64,000 nucleotides of DNA from positions 29,937,059-30,001,058 of the forward strand of contig JASEVX010000010.1 of assembly GCA_031761405.1 (NCBI GenBank), in the 5' to 3' direction. Shown here piece after piece: positions 33,249-43,678 of the stretch (position 1 is its first letter; every line of letters starts with the position of its first letter). The position numbers and the translations under genes were made by a program. The stretch is from Serripes groenlandicus (taxonomy: Eukaryota > Mollusca > Bivalvia > Cardiida > Cardiidae). Under the pieces are notes generated by a model. The model made no database searches. It had not been told where the DNA came from and saw only the letters and a list, made by a program, of their open reading frames with translations.

Positions 33249-33959
33249 TAGAATTGAACGCACCGACTGACTGGTGTAACGATGATAGTACCCATTTTAG
33301 AGAAAAGAAAGCGTCACTCAATCCCTGGTCATGTCAAGCTGTTATCTTTTAAAATGTAGCAGTAGTTTTCCGTCTTGATTCCGAGGGTTACAGGGATAAG
33401 ATTACGACACCCGAACTTTCTCACAATACACCGAATCTTTGATAGAGCGTCTAACTCGGATGTGAGACGGCATTATATAATATATAATGCCGTCTCACAT
33501 AGATATAATATCTATCTGTACAAAGATGCAGCAGTCGTACTTCTATCCCAGCAACCCTGAGTGCTGCCAATGGGGGAAGTCACCGAACCCTGAATTCCCG
33601 CTTCCAAGCCGGAGGATCTAACGATGCAATATTGACAACGTATTACATCTGAATATTCTGTAGAATTTGCCTGAATTTTTGCATATTCTATGTGTCCGTA
33701 TTGCTGACCAGTATTTGAGTATTCTACCGTTTCATCTTTCTATTAGGACTATAGCTTACAGGACAGAATATCGTAGTGCTAGACTGTTTGCAATATAATA
33801 GTAAACTTGGTCCCTATAATAAGAAAATACACTAGGAAATATTCGATAAATTATCGAGTGCATTTTTTCGTACATCAATTGCAGACGACTTCAAGACAAT
33901 TTATGAAAATGAAAAATTATATCTATAATTAACTTGGAAATCATCTGAAAACTCTACCA

Positions 33960-34905
33960 CCTCGATCACCCCCGATTCACCTTCAGTCTCAATCACTATC
34001 AGTCACCTCCACTAAGTCTCCAGTCAGCTTCCATAAGTCTCAGTCACCATCAACCACCTTTCATAAGTCTCCGTCACCTTCCCTAAGTCTCAGTCACCAT
34101 CAGCCAACTTTCATAAGTATCCGTAAGTCTCAGTCACATTCACTAAGTCTCCGTCAGTTGCAGTCAAGTTAACTTAGTCTCCGTCAGTCGCAGTCACATT
34201 AACTAAGTCTCCGTCAGCCTCAGTCACATTCCCTAAGTCTCCCTCAGTCACATTCCCTAAGTCTCAGTCCCGAAGTTTCCGTTTGTGTCAGTCACCTTAA
34301 CTGAACTTACGTTAGCCTCAGTCACATTCCCTAAGTCTCCGTCAGACGAAGTCACATTCCCTAGTCTCCGTCACCTTAACTAAGTCTCAGTCACCTTCCA
34401 TAAGTCTCCGTAAACCTCATTCCATATGTCTCCGTCACACTAACTAAGTCTCCGTCAGCCTCAGTCACCTTAACTAATTATACAGTTGCAGTCACCATCA
34501 GTCACCTTCCCTAATTCTCCATCAGTCGCCGTCACATTCGTCACAGTCACCTTCCTTAAGTCTCAGTCACCATCAGTCACCTTACCTAAGTCTCAGTCAC
34601 CATCAGTCACCTTTCCTAAGTCTGCGTCACATTCCCTAAGTCTCAGTCACCATCAGTCCCGTTCACCTTCCCTAAGTTTCAGTCACCATCAGTCACTTTC
34701 CTCAAGTCTATAGAGGTCTCAGTCACCATCAGTCACCTTCCCTGAGTCTAAGTCTCCGTAACCTTCCCTAAGTCTCCATCAGTCTCATTCACCATCAGTC
34801 ACCATCAGTCAGCTTTCCTAAGATTCCATCAATCTCAGTCACATTATCTACGTCTAAGTAACAACCAGTCACCATCAGTCTCAATCACATACAGTGTCAG
34901 CCCTG
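33960..34905 (+). repeat. TCAGTCACC minisatellite, left arm
   Basis: Irregular repeats of AGTCTCAGTCACCATCAGTC and ACCTTCCCTAAGTCTC, ~35-bp average spacing. The mirrored arm is 36520-37195 and a third copy 43700-44560. Peptides rich in Ser/Pro from it are artefacts. Confidence 0.85.
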
Positions 34906-34939
34906 ATATACGTTAGACAAATGTCAGAAACAATTTTGA

Positions 34940-35020
34940 CCTAGCTGGGACTCGAACCCACGTCACATTGACTTTCATTGACAAACGGCTGCTCTACCAA
35001 CTGAGCTACCGAGCTTCATA
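34940..35020 (-). other. tRNA-like module (left arm, inner)
   Basis: Minus strand GCTCGGTAGCTCAGTTGGTA then GAGC (A box intact) and GTGGGTTCGAGTCCCA (B box intact) within ~80 nt. The acceptor stem does not pair, so a pseudo-tRNA with an internal Pol III promoter pattern. Confidence 0.5.
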
Positions 35021-35264
35021 CAAATCCATGCCATTTCAAGTTATATATGTATTCAAAGGTAATTACCGGGTCAATACTACGCAGTAAAATTTAAAATATG
35101 TTTTATGTAATCATCTACAAAAAGTGGTATCTCAGCATAATTATTCAAGTCTTCGTGTTGAAATTTTAAACATTTTAAATTTATACTTAATACATATTAG
35201 TTAACAGGTTTACTCATCAATCTTCGCCTGCAATTTATTAATACGTAAACGTAGGTCTACAACT

Positions 35265-35345
35265 CAACACCGTCGTCGTAGCCTAGTGGCTAAGCAAGAA
35301 GCACTTCAAACATAAAAGTTCACTTTTCATTGGTTCGATTTTTAT
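35265..35345 (+). other. tRNA-like module (left arm, near centre)
   Basis: GTCGTAGCCTAGTGGCTAAG as A-box region, CATTGGTTCGATTTTTATGC as B-box region. Mirrored at 36105-36170 and repeated at 43258-43345. Confidence 0.4.
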
Positions 35346-35669
35346 GCTAGGCTTTCATTTTTGCATGTCCGTTTTTTTTCTTAATTTGATTTGTATATAA
35401 TATATGTATACGACCATCTCATTTTCTTTTCAGACAATTTCATCTAGTCGATCATAAGATTCCTTTTCATCTTCAAATGTTCTCAATTTCAGTGCAACGA
35501 CAATGTACGTGTAATCACATGCACTTATTTTAGAAGATTAACTCGACTATATAAAAGACATATAATTAATCGGCATACCTGTACTTTAATAATATAAATA
35601 AAAGACAATCATGCTAGCATTACACAAAATAAGCATCATGATATAAAGGCCATGAATGTAAATGACATT

Positions 35670-35755
35670 CCGATTTAGATAATCGAATCCGTGACCATTG
35701 CATTTGCAGCTATGTGTACCACGTACTTAGCTGATTGGACGTTGTATTTTACTGT
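35670..35755 (-). other. tRNA-like module at palindrome core
   Basis: Minus strand TTAGCTGAGT...CAATGGTCACGGATTCGAT pattern. Absent from the right arm but present at 42858-42925 in the third copy. Confidence 0.35.
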
Positions 35756-35824
35756 TTCTCACGAAACTTTAATTTAGAATAAATCGTTACGAATATTTAT
35801 GAGAACGAGACAGTTTTAAAAGAG

Positions 35825-35970
35825 AGCTAGACAGACATGTGGGGGATAGAGAGACAGACATAGACAGACACAGACAGACAGAGACAGACACTGTCTGTCT
35901 GTCTCTCTATAAATATGTCTGTCTCTGTCTGTCTGTCTCTCTATATATATGTCTGTCTCTGTCTGTCTGT
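35825..35970. repeat. Palindrome centre: GACA/GTCT microsatellite
   Basis: AGACAGACAGAGACAGACA turns into TGTCTGTCTGTCTCTC around 35890, then GTCTGTCTCT-type repeats with ATATAT. The dyad of the 9-kb palindrome lies here. Confidence 0.8.
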
Positions 35971-36104
35971 CTGAAGATGAAAAGGAATCTTATGATCAAC
36001 TAAATGAAAAATGAGATGGTCGTATATATATATATATTATATACAAAACAAATTTAGTAAAAATCTTGACAGACAAAAAATCACGCCAAGCATAAAAATC
36101 GAAC

Positions 36105-36170
36105 CAATGAAAGGTGAACGTTTAGGTTTGAAGTGTTTCGTGCTTAGCCACTAGGCTACGACGACGGTGT
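36105..36170 (-). other. tRNA-like module (right arm, near centre)
   Basis: Minus strand TCGTAGCCTAGTGGCTAAGC and ATTGGTTCGATTTTTATGC, mirror of 35265-35345. Confidence 0.4.
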
Positions 36171-36412
36171 TGATTTGTAGACCTGCGTTTACGTATTAAT
36201 AAGTTGCAAGCGATGATTGATGTTTACTAATATGTATTTAGTAAAAATTTAAAATGTTTAAAATTACAATACAAAGACTTGAATAAATATGATGAGATAC
36301 CACTTCATGTCGATGATTACATAAAACATACTTTAAATTTTACCGCGTAATATTGTCCTGGTAATTACCTTTGAATACATATATATCTTGTAATGACATG
36401 GATTTGTATGAA

Positions 36413-36495
36413 GCTCGGTAGCTCTGTTGGTAGAGCAGCCATCTGTCAATGCAACTCAATGCAAGTGTCGAGGGTTCGAGTCCCAGCTAGGTCAA
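36413..36495 (+). other. tRNA-like module (right arm, inner)
   Basis: GCTCGGTAGCTCTGTTGGTA with GAGC next, and GAGGGTTCGAGTCCCAGC. Mirror of 34940-35020, with a slightly longer spacer. Confidence 0.5.
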
Positions 36496-36519
36496 AGTAA
36501 AATTAGACATATATGAACT

Positions 36520-37195
36520 TTATGTGACTGATACTTAAGGAAAGTAACTGATGGTGACTAAGCCTTAGGGAAGGTGACTGAGACTGATGGAGGCTGAGAT
36601 TTAGGGAACGTTACTGATGGTGACTGATACTTAGGGAAGCTTACTGATGGTGACTGAGACTGATGGAAACTTAGGGAATGTGACTGAGACTTATGGAGAC
36701 TTAGGTAATGTGACTGAGGCTTACGGAGACTAAGTTAAGGTGACTGATACTGACGGAGACTTAGTTAATGTGACTGAGACTGACGGATTCCTAGGGAATG
36801 TGACTGAGGCTGACGGAGACTTAGTTAAGGTGACTGAGACTGACGGAGACTTAGACTTAGTGAATGTGACTGAGGCTGATGATGGAAACTTAGTTAAGGT
36901 GACTGAGGCTGATGGAGACTTAGTTAGGGTGACGGAGACTTATGGAATGTGACTGAGGCTGACGGAGACTTAGGGAATGTGACTGAGGCTGACGGAGACT
37001 TAGTTAATGTGATTGAGGCTGACGGAGACTTAGTTAACGTGACGGAGACTTAGTGAATGTGACTGAGGCTGACAGAGACTTAGTTAAGGTGACTGAGGCT
37101 GACGGAGACTTAGTTAACGTGACAGAGGCTGACGGAGACTTATGGAAGCTGACTGGGACTGGTGGAGGTGACTGATAGTGATTGTGATCGAGGCG
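36520..37195 (+). repeat. GGTGACTGA minisatellite, right arm
   Basis: Reverse-complement form of the left-arm minisatellite: TGACTGAGGCTGACGGAGAC and TTAGTTAAGGTGACTGAG repeats. Local unit composition differs from the left arm, so the arms have evolved separately. Confidence 0.85.
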
Positions 37196-37887
37196 GTAGA
37201 GTTTTCAGATGATTTTCAAGTTATTTATAGATATAAATTTGCATTATGCTTAATTTTTTTCGATGTCGTCTGCAACTGATGAAAAAATGCACTCGATAAG
37301 GACAAACCATTTATCAAATATTTCCTAGTTTATTTTCTTATTATAGGGACCAAGTTTAATATTATATTACAAACAGTCTAGCACTACACTATTCTGTCCT
37401 GTAAGCTATGGTCCTAATAGAAAGATGAAATAGTATAATAATCAAATACTGGTCAGCAATACGGACACATAGAATATGCAAAAAGTTCAGGCAAATTCTA
37501 CAGAATATTCAGATGTAATACGTTGTCAACATTGCATCGTTAGATCGTCCGGTTTGGAAGCGGGAATTCAGGGTTCGGTGACTTCCCCCATTTGGCACTC
37601 AGGGTTGCGGAGATAGAGGTACATGTACGACTGCTGCATCTTTGTACAGATAGATATATAATGCCGTCTCACATCCGAGTCAGACGCTCTATCAAAGATT
37701 CGGTGTATTGTGAGAAAGTTCAGGTGTCGTAATCTAATCCCTGTAACCCTCGGAATCAAGACGGATAACTACTGCGACATTTTAAAAGATAACAGCTTGA
37801 CATGACCAGGGATTGAGTGACGCTTTCTTTTCTCTAAAAGGGGTACTGTAATCGTTACACCACTCACTCGGTGCGTTCAATTCTATT

Positions 37888-37965
37888 CTGATGAGCGCCG
37901 GTAGTTCATTTGACCTGGGCTCTTAGCCATAGCTAAACGAGTTCGAATCCTTGCTAGAACAACAT
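37888..37965 (+). other. tRNA-like module (right arm)
   Basis: GATGAGCGCCGGTAGTTCAT and CGAGTTCGAATCCTTGC; mirror of 33178-33248. Confidence 0.45.
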
Positions 37966-38129
37966 TGTTTCCCGCCGATTAAGAACAGTAAGTTAGTTCG
38001 GCTAGCGTGATTCATCTTTCACCAATGGGTTAAAAAGAGTCTACCGGAAAAGGTAGCCATTTGTCAAGAACAATTTCAAATAATTTGAGTTATATCTAAA
38101 GCTGGTCCTCATACTGTTTGCTATTATAT

Positions 38130-38510
38130 CCAAAGCTGGTCTTCATACTGTTTGATTGTTTGGTGTTTTACGCCGCTTTTAACATTTTGAGTTATATTAG
38201 GGCTTTTCTTGTGTAAGTTACCAGTACTAATAGTCAATTAGTCCTGACACCAGCTAGTCAGTCGTAATGCTAACAACGCAACCCTGAGCGCCAAGGAGGG
38301 TCTTCCTATTGTACCCATTGACCTTAATCGAACACATAATCAATATGTATTCACCAATAAGAAAATTAATTACCATAAGCGATGTGCCTATTGTATTCTG
38401 GTCGTTAGACAATACAATCATCCAGCTACACAGGCGCGTTGCTTTTTATATGGGCCACTTCGGGCAAAAACAGGGTCTTATTGCACCCGATACTGCTTTG
38501 GCATAATACA
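38130..38510. repeat. Insertion specific to right arm and third copy
   Basis: Contains GTGTTTTACGCCGCTTTTAA, the tail motif of SINEs at 46 kb, and AATTAATTACCATAAGCGAT. The left arm lacks it; 45530-45800 shares it. Confidence 0.55.
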
Positions 38511-38569
38511 ATACGGATTTGGAGCGAAAATAGTCAGGCTACAATGTAGCTTTTCGTCATTGTTACTTT

Positions 38570-38650
38570 GACAGAGCGTACACATCAGGTGTAATCCAAT
38601 CGTGTTGAAGATAGTCGTGCAGATGTCGAGTTCGAGTCCCGTGATGAGCG
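38570..38650 (+). other. tRNA-like module (right arm, outer)
   Basis: GACAGAGCGTACACATCAGG and CGAGTTCGAGTCCCGTGATG; mirror of 32850-32940. Stems degenerate. Confidence 0.4.
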
Positions 38651-39099
38651 CGTTCTACCTTATGGAAGCAGACATCGAGCGTGATTAATTTAAGCTGAAA
38701 GCTTGTTTCGCAATTGATGTAAATTAGATAGATTTAAACTAAATTTAACCAATCCAATCGAATACTACTGTTATCTAAATTCCGTTGAAATTAGAAAGTC
38801 TAAACTTAACATTTCAGTTTCACATTAACAAAATAGACTACTTTATTTGACGTAACATAACTCTTGGCTATACTCAGAATAATTGTATCTATAATTCTTC
38901 ATAGTGTAGACCAACATCGAATGCTCACCTGAGTATTCGCTGTTTGCAGATGTTACACTTTCCCCTTTCATCTCACATGGCACACTTTTATTGATATATA
39001 TATATGTGTGTGTGTGATATGTATTATGAACCAGGGTCGATAGATTCGCAGTCTGCCGTTCAAGTGGTCGTGAGTTGAATCAAATCTTACCTTCCATTG

Positions 39100-39380
39100 G
39101 GAACCCGCCTGGCTGAGTGCTTAGCATCCTGGATTTGGAACCGGGCAACCGGGGTTCGATGCCCTCGGTGGCGTAATAGTTGGAGCGTCAGCTTCGCTGC
39201 GGGAGATCATTGGGTTCAATACCCAGCCGGGCCATACCAAATACTTTAAAAATGGTAGTAATGGCTGTTCCTCCTTTGCACTCAGCTCTGGAGTGTGGGG
39301 TTAGTAATACGACTGACTTGCTGGTGTCAGGATAAATGGACCAGTTGTTCTGGCAACGTTATCAGAAATGCCTTAATATA
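39100..39380 (+). mobile_element. tRNA-derived SINE, double head
   Basis: Two tRNA-like heads in a row (CTGGCTGAGTGCTTAGCATC...GGGGTTCGATGCCC; GTTGGAGCGTCAGCTTCG...TGGGTTCAATACCCAGC), then body CATACCAAATACTTTAAAAA and ACGACTGACTTGCTGGTGTC, shared with 52322-52515. Confidence 0.65.
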
Positions 39381-39632
39381 ACTGAACAATTCGAAATAAA
39401 ACGCGAAGCAAAGAACCCCACTGATTTAAGAAAGTTAGACAAATACGGAGACTGCTCCGGTCTATAATGGTCGCAAATTTCCGAATACCTATATTTTTGA
39501 TTGGCTAATTAAGCTTTTTTGGTGTATTGACTTCGATGTAATTTTGTTCAAAATAGTCGAGTTATTATTTTCCCACATCAAGACGTAATGTAGAGGCCAC
39601 CTCAGGAGACAGTTTTGAAAACATAATGAAAA

Positions 39633-39795
39633 GGGCAAGAATTGCTCCTAATGAGCAAGCTCCCCTTTTGCCACAATGTCTTTAATTCAATTAAAGATTA
39701 CATTTTCATTTAGAGAAGTTATTCCATAGTTTTGCCTAGATGTTTTCAAGGCCGTCTGCTGAATATTTATTGTATGTGGGAAAGGGTTAAATAAA
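39633..39795 (+). mobile_element. MITE relic with GTGGGAAAGGGTTAA end
   Basis: CCCCTTTTGCCACAATGTCT then AAGGCCGTCTGCTG and TATGTGGGAAAGGGTTAA. One end of the family complete at 47156-47344. Confidence 0.5.
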
Positions 39796-40053
39796 AAGGA
39801 AATGTATTCTGTACAACGATTAATGATGAGCAAATATTCCTAATTAAAATGAACTCCTACATATATTTGTGCTGCATTGATTTATTGATTATTTTATATA
39901 ATTGTTTTTATATAAAGGCTTATGTGTTTTATGCCGCTTTTAACAATGTGTCCGTTATATCACGGCGTTTTCCGGTTAAGTTTCTAGGAATACCTGTCTA
40001 TTTACCCTGACACCATCGAGTCAGTCGTAATGCTTCCCTAGAATCATAAATAG

Positions 40054-40470
40054 GAGCCGTCCCGCGAGAAAACCAACATTATGGCCTCTGCGTAATGTAT
40101 CGACCCGGATCGGCTTAAGCATGCCACACGGACCTACCTGGACCGACACTGTTCGTATCCTGTGGATTTTCTGTTTCAGGAATAACTACTGTATACATCT
40201 ATCCCCCTAAGACGGAATGTGTCGGCCGGATCAGTCTGCGCGGACAGCGCAGGCTGATCTGGTCGATACATTACGCAGATATAGTGATATGAGCCGTCCC
40301 GCGAGAAAACCAACATTATGGCCTCTGCGTAATGTATCTACTCAGATCTAAGCATTCAATCCTGTGGATTTTCTGTTTCAGGAATAATTACTCTATACAT
40401 CTATCCCCCTGAAACGGATTTTGTCGGCCCGGATCAGTCTGTGCGGACTGAAGGCCCACCGACTTTACTG
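40054..40470. mobile_element. Two GAGCCGTCCCGCGAG MITE copies, second truncated
   Basis: GAGCCGTCCCGCGAGAAAAC at 40054 and again at 40291. The first has an inverted inner match (GTAATGTATCGACC / GGTCGATACATTACGC). The second is internally cut. Other members: 46704-46966 and 50936-51166. Confidence 0.65.
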
Positions 40471-40752
40471 TGACAACGCAGTAGTGGCCGAGTCTTAAGC
40501 GTCGGGTATTTGGAACCAGCCGCCCCAGTGCATAAGTCGTAATACTATTCCTGTAACCCTGAGCGCCAAGGACAGAAGCAACTACACCCTGAATTGGGAT
40601 CGGATCCCTGGTTAACCGGTCTGTGTGACAAGTGTAGAACGGAGTCGGTTGTATTTCCGTACTGTCTTTCATTAAGCGAAAAACTTTTTATTGAAAACTT
40701 TAAAACTTTAAAAAAGTACGAACAGTGTAGAACTAGACCTGATTGTGCTAAT

Positions 40753-40940
40753 GTAGTGAATCAGTGAATCCATAAGGTTAAAAACAGTCAAGTAGTGAAT
40801 CAATTAGGTTAAAAACAGTCAAGTAGTGAATCAATTAGGTTAAAAACAGTCAAGTAGTGACTCAATTAGGTTAAAAACAGTCAAGTAGTGAATCAATTAG
40901 GTTAAAGACAGTGAGGTAGTGAATCAATTAGGTTAAACGC
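40753..40940 (-). repeat. 31-bp tandem array, right arm, six units
   Basis: GTAGTGAATCAATTAGGTTA then AAAACAGTCAA, inverted relative to 31951-32408. Six units against fifteen on the left. Confidence 0.9.
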
Positions 40941-41041
40941 AGTGATTAAGGAGCGTTTTTATTTTTCTAAAATCCTTTTGAGTACCTACAACATAGGGTT
41001 TGGTTGGATAATAAGAGGGATATTGTTGGGAAAAGAGATGT

Positions 41042-41230
41042 TAACCCCTCCTTATCTGGACCTTTGCACATACGTCAAACTTGCAGCAGATGACTTTTAA
41101 AACATTTAGGCAAATATTAGGAAAAAACATCTATAGATAAAAGTGTAATTAATAATAAGAATTGAAAACACATTAACAAAAGTCATCTGCTGCAGATGCG
41201 ACAACTGTATTCTGTTATTGGGAAAGGCAT
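41042..41230 (+). mobile_element. MITE relic of the TTAACCCTTTCCCAC family
   Basis: Left GTTAACCCCTCC...CTTGCAGCAGATGACTTTTA, right AAAGTCATCTGCTGCAGATG...TTGGGAAAGGC: inverted ends, decayed. Confidence 0.45.
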
Positions 41231-41423
41231 AAACTGAAACAAATTGAAGACATCTAAAGATGTGCACATGATATTTAACCATTTCCCACATACGTCAAGC
41301 TGGCAGCAGACGATTTTAAAAACATGTAGGTAAAACTAGGTTACTCTCAATAGATTAAATAGTAATACAAGTTCAGTTATAAAACAGATTTGAAAACAGT
41401 GGGGCCAAAGGGGAAATTTCGTC

Positions 41424-41740
41424 TTTTGTCACATTGTTGGGACAGGGGCTTTTCGCCCATTTACCATTCCTAGCAAGCGTTTCGAAGAGTCGACTTAAGG
41501 CCGCAACCGTGTTCAACTATTGTCTTAATCCGCGAAAGTCTAATTTTTGATTGGTCATCATCTGCTTCACACTGATTTGACCGAATAACGCAAAATTCAT
41601 CGGCTTGCATTAATGACTCAAAAGAGTTCCGACAAGGGAAACACACTTTGAGCTATGTTTGACTTTAATGTCAGTTTTATTTGTAAACGGCGACCGTACT
41701 GTGACCCCAACAAGTATGCAACAGACGACCTAGAATACAT
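41424..41740 (+). repeat. ~310-bp dispersed repeat, copy 1
   Basis: TTGGGACAGGGGCTTTTCGC, GTTTCGAAGAGTCGACTTAA, to GTGACCCCAACA. An inverted copy lies at 53095-53398. It sits inside decayed MITE ends. Confidence 0.6.
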
Positions 41741-42111
41741 ATGAAAATCACTGTGAATAAAATTATAATTATTGAAAAGATTTGAAAATACTGTAGCAGA
41801 AGTAGAAATTGCCTTCGATAACGATTTCTCCTTTTGTCACGATGTTTTCAAATGTCAAATGCTGCATATGCATCAAAAGCGTCTGTAAGCGGGAAAGGGA
41901 TAATTCTTTTCCATTATAACTAAACCCTTTCCGTGAAAGATACTATAACAGACGAATATTGAAAATATTGTGCAAAATGAAGCCATTGCTGACAATGAGC
42001 AATTCCTCCTTTTCACACAATGCTTTAAAACCTGATGTAGTCAAAGCTTTCCATACTCTATGTATTTTGATGTTTTACTACAGGCATTTCTTTGCTCTTT
42101 CTCCCTTTCAG

Positions 42112-42157
42112 GCACATTTCGAAAAACCTGAAACAGATTACATCTCTGTAAATGAAG
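42112..42157 (+). CDS. Probable host gene exon 7
   Basis: Excellent acceptor (TTTGCTCTTTCTCCCTTTCAG preceded by more pyrimidines) and donor GTATGA enclose 46 nt, phase 0 in and phase 1 out: AHFEKPETDYISVNE plus one base. The entry phase matches exon 6. If right, intron 6 is 10.8 kb and holds the whole palindrome, and the gene continues beyond 64 kb or in exons I could not see. Confidence 0.4.
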
Positions 42158-43597
42158 GTATGATTATTGAAAATGGTTGAAACCTTTGTGAAAAAAAGAA
42201 GAAATGGTTGCGATAAGCAATTTCTTCTTTTTCACGATATGTTTCCATCATTCCATCTGTTTGTCTGTCAGTTTGTCGATCCAACTAGGAAATGTAAAGT
42301 CAATCTTCAAATTAGGGATTAGTTAAATGCAGCAAACAAACGAGTTATAACCGTAGGGTCAAGATTGGTTTTACATGTGAGCAGCATTATAGCTATTTTG
42401 GGTCTTATTTTCATTTGTGAAAATTGAAGATTCGACGTCCGTCAACATATAATCTAGTCCTAGATGTGTCTGTTGACAAATACAAATACACTAGCACTGT
42501 ATAATAATTAGTATAACGTCACTTTACATTGTATAGTGCAGAGATTCAATTAAACCCCATATCGCTAGATGCGACTCATATTGGATAACAAATTCCTTTA
42601 CCAGTACTGTAACATGTTAACCCTTTCCCAAACACAGACGTATGTTGACGCATCGAACCAAGTCTTCTGTACTGACATACTTTATGTGTAGTATAATGTC
42701 TGTATTACTATCATGTACATCATTAAATTGCCCTCCTCCTCCCAAAATGTCTGTATCGCTCACTTTTAATTGTCTCGTTCTCATAAATATTCGTAACGTT
42801 TTGTTATAAATTAAAATACAACGTCCAATTTATAATAGATTATACAAATCATTGTATCGTAGTTAGCTGAGTACCTGGCACACATAGCTGCAAATGCAAT
42901 GGTCACGGGTTCGGATCTCTAAATCAGAATGTCATTAACATTCATGGCCTTTATATCATGATGCTCATTTTGTGTAATGCTAGCATGATTGTCTTTTATT
43001 TATATTATTAAAGTACAGGTATGTCGATTAATTATATGTCTTTTATATAGTCGAGTTAATCTTCTACAATAAGTGCATGTGTGATATGTTGTAACATTTA
43101 GGGCAAGATTACACGTACAGTGTCGTTGCACTAGAATTGAGAACATTCGAAGATGAAAAGGAATCTTATGATCGACTAATTGAAAAATGAGATGGTCGTA
43201 TAAATATATATATTATATACAAAACAAATTTAGAAAAAAACTGGACAGACAAAAAAGCACGCCAATCATAAAAATCGAACCAATGAAAAGTGAACGTTCA
43301 GGTTTGAAGTGCTTCGTGCTTAGCCACTAGGCTACGACGACGGTGTTGATAGGTAGACCTACGTTTCCGTATTAATAAGTTGCAGGCGAAGATTGATAAG
43401 TAAACCTGTTTACTAATATGTATTAAGTAACAATTTAAAATGTTTGAAACTTCAACACGAAGACTTAAATAATTATGCTGAGACCACTTTATGTCGATGA
43501 TTACATAAAATATACTTAAAGTTTTACTGCGTAGTATTGACCAGGTAATTACCTTTGAATACATATATATATCTTGTAATGATATGGATTTGTATGA

Positions 43598-43678
43598 AGC
43601 TCGGTAGCTCAGTTGGTAGAGCAGCCGTTTGTCAATGCAAGTCAATGGGACGTGGGTTCGAGTCCCAGCTAGGTCAAC
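43598..43678 (+). other. tRNA-like module (third copy)
   Basis: GCTCGGTAGCTCAGTTGGTA, GAGC and GTGGGTTCGAGTCCCAGC: intact A and B boxes, acceptor stem unpaired. Best-preserved of its type. Confidence 0.5.

Larger units (their letters stand above)
31948..40940. mobile_element. 9-kb imperfect palindrome (foldback-like)
   Basis: Outer ends GCGTTTAACC (31948) and GGTTAAACGC (40940) match in inverted orientation. Moving inward both arms carry, mirrored: the 31-bp array, a tRNA-like module (32850-32940 / 38570-38650), another (33178-33248 / 37888-37965), a block with ATCTTTGATAGAGCGTC (near 33430 / 37690), the TCAGTCACC minisatellite, tRNA-like modules (34940-35020 / 36413-36495; 35265-35345 / 36105-36170), then GACA/GTCT repeats at the centre (~35890). 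Arms are diverged, not identical. The right arm has extra insertions (38130-38510, 39100-40752). No open frame of note. It lies in intron 6 of the host gene if exon 7 is right. Confidence 0.75.

Noticed and set aside
34486..34713. Ser/Pro-rich open frame
   Set aside because: Translated TCAGTCACC minisatellite; the mirrored arm gives an unrelated Asp/Thr/Val-rich peptide from the same DNA.
34940..35020. Functional tRNA gene
   Set aside because: A and B boxes are intact but acceptor and part of the T stem do not pair; called tRNA-like only.
31948..40940. Palindrome as a sequencing-adapter (hairpin) artefact
   Set aside because: Arms differ by many substitutions, array sizes and private insertions, which a re-read of the same molecule would not produce.
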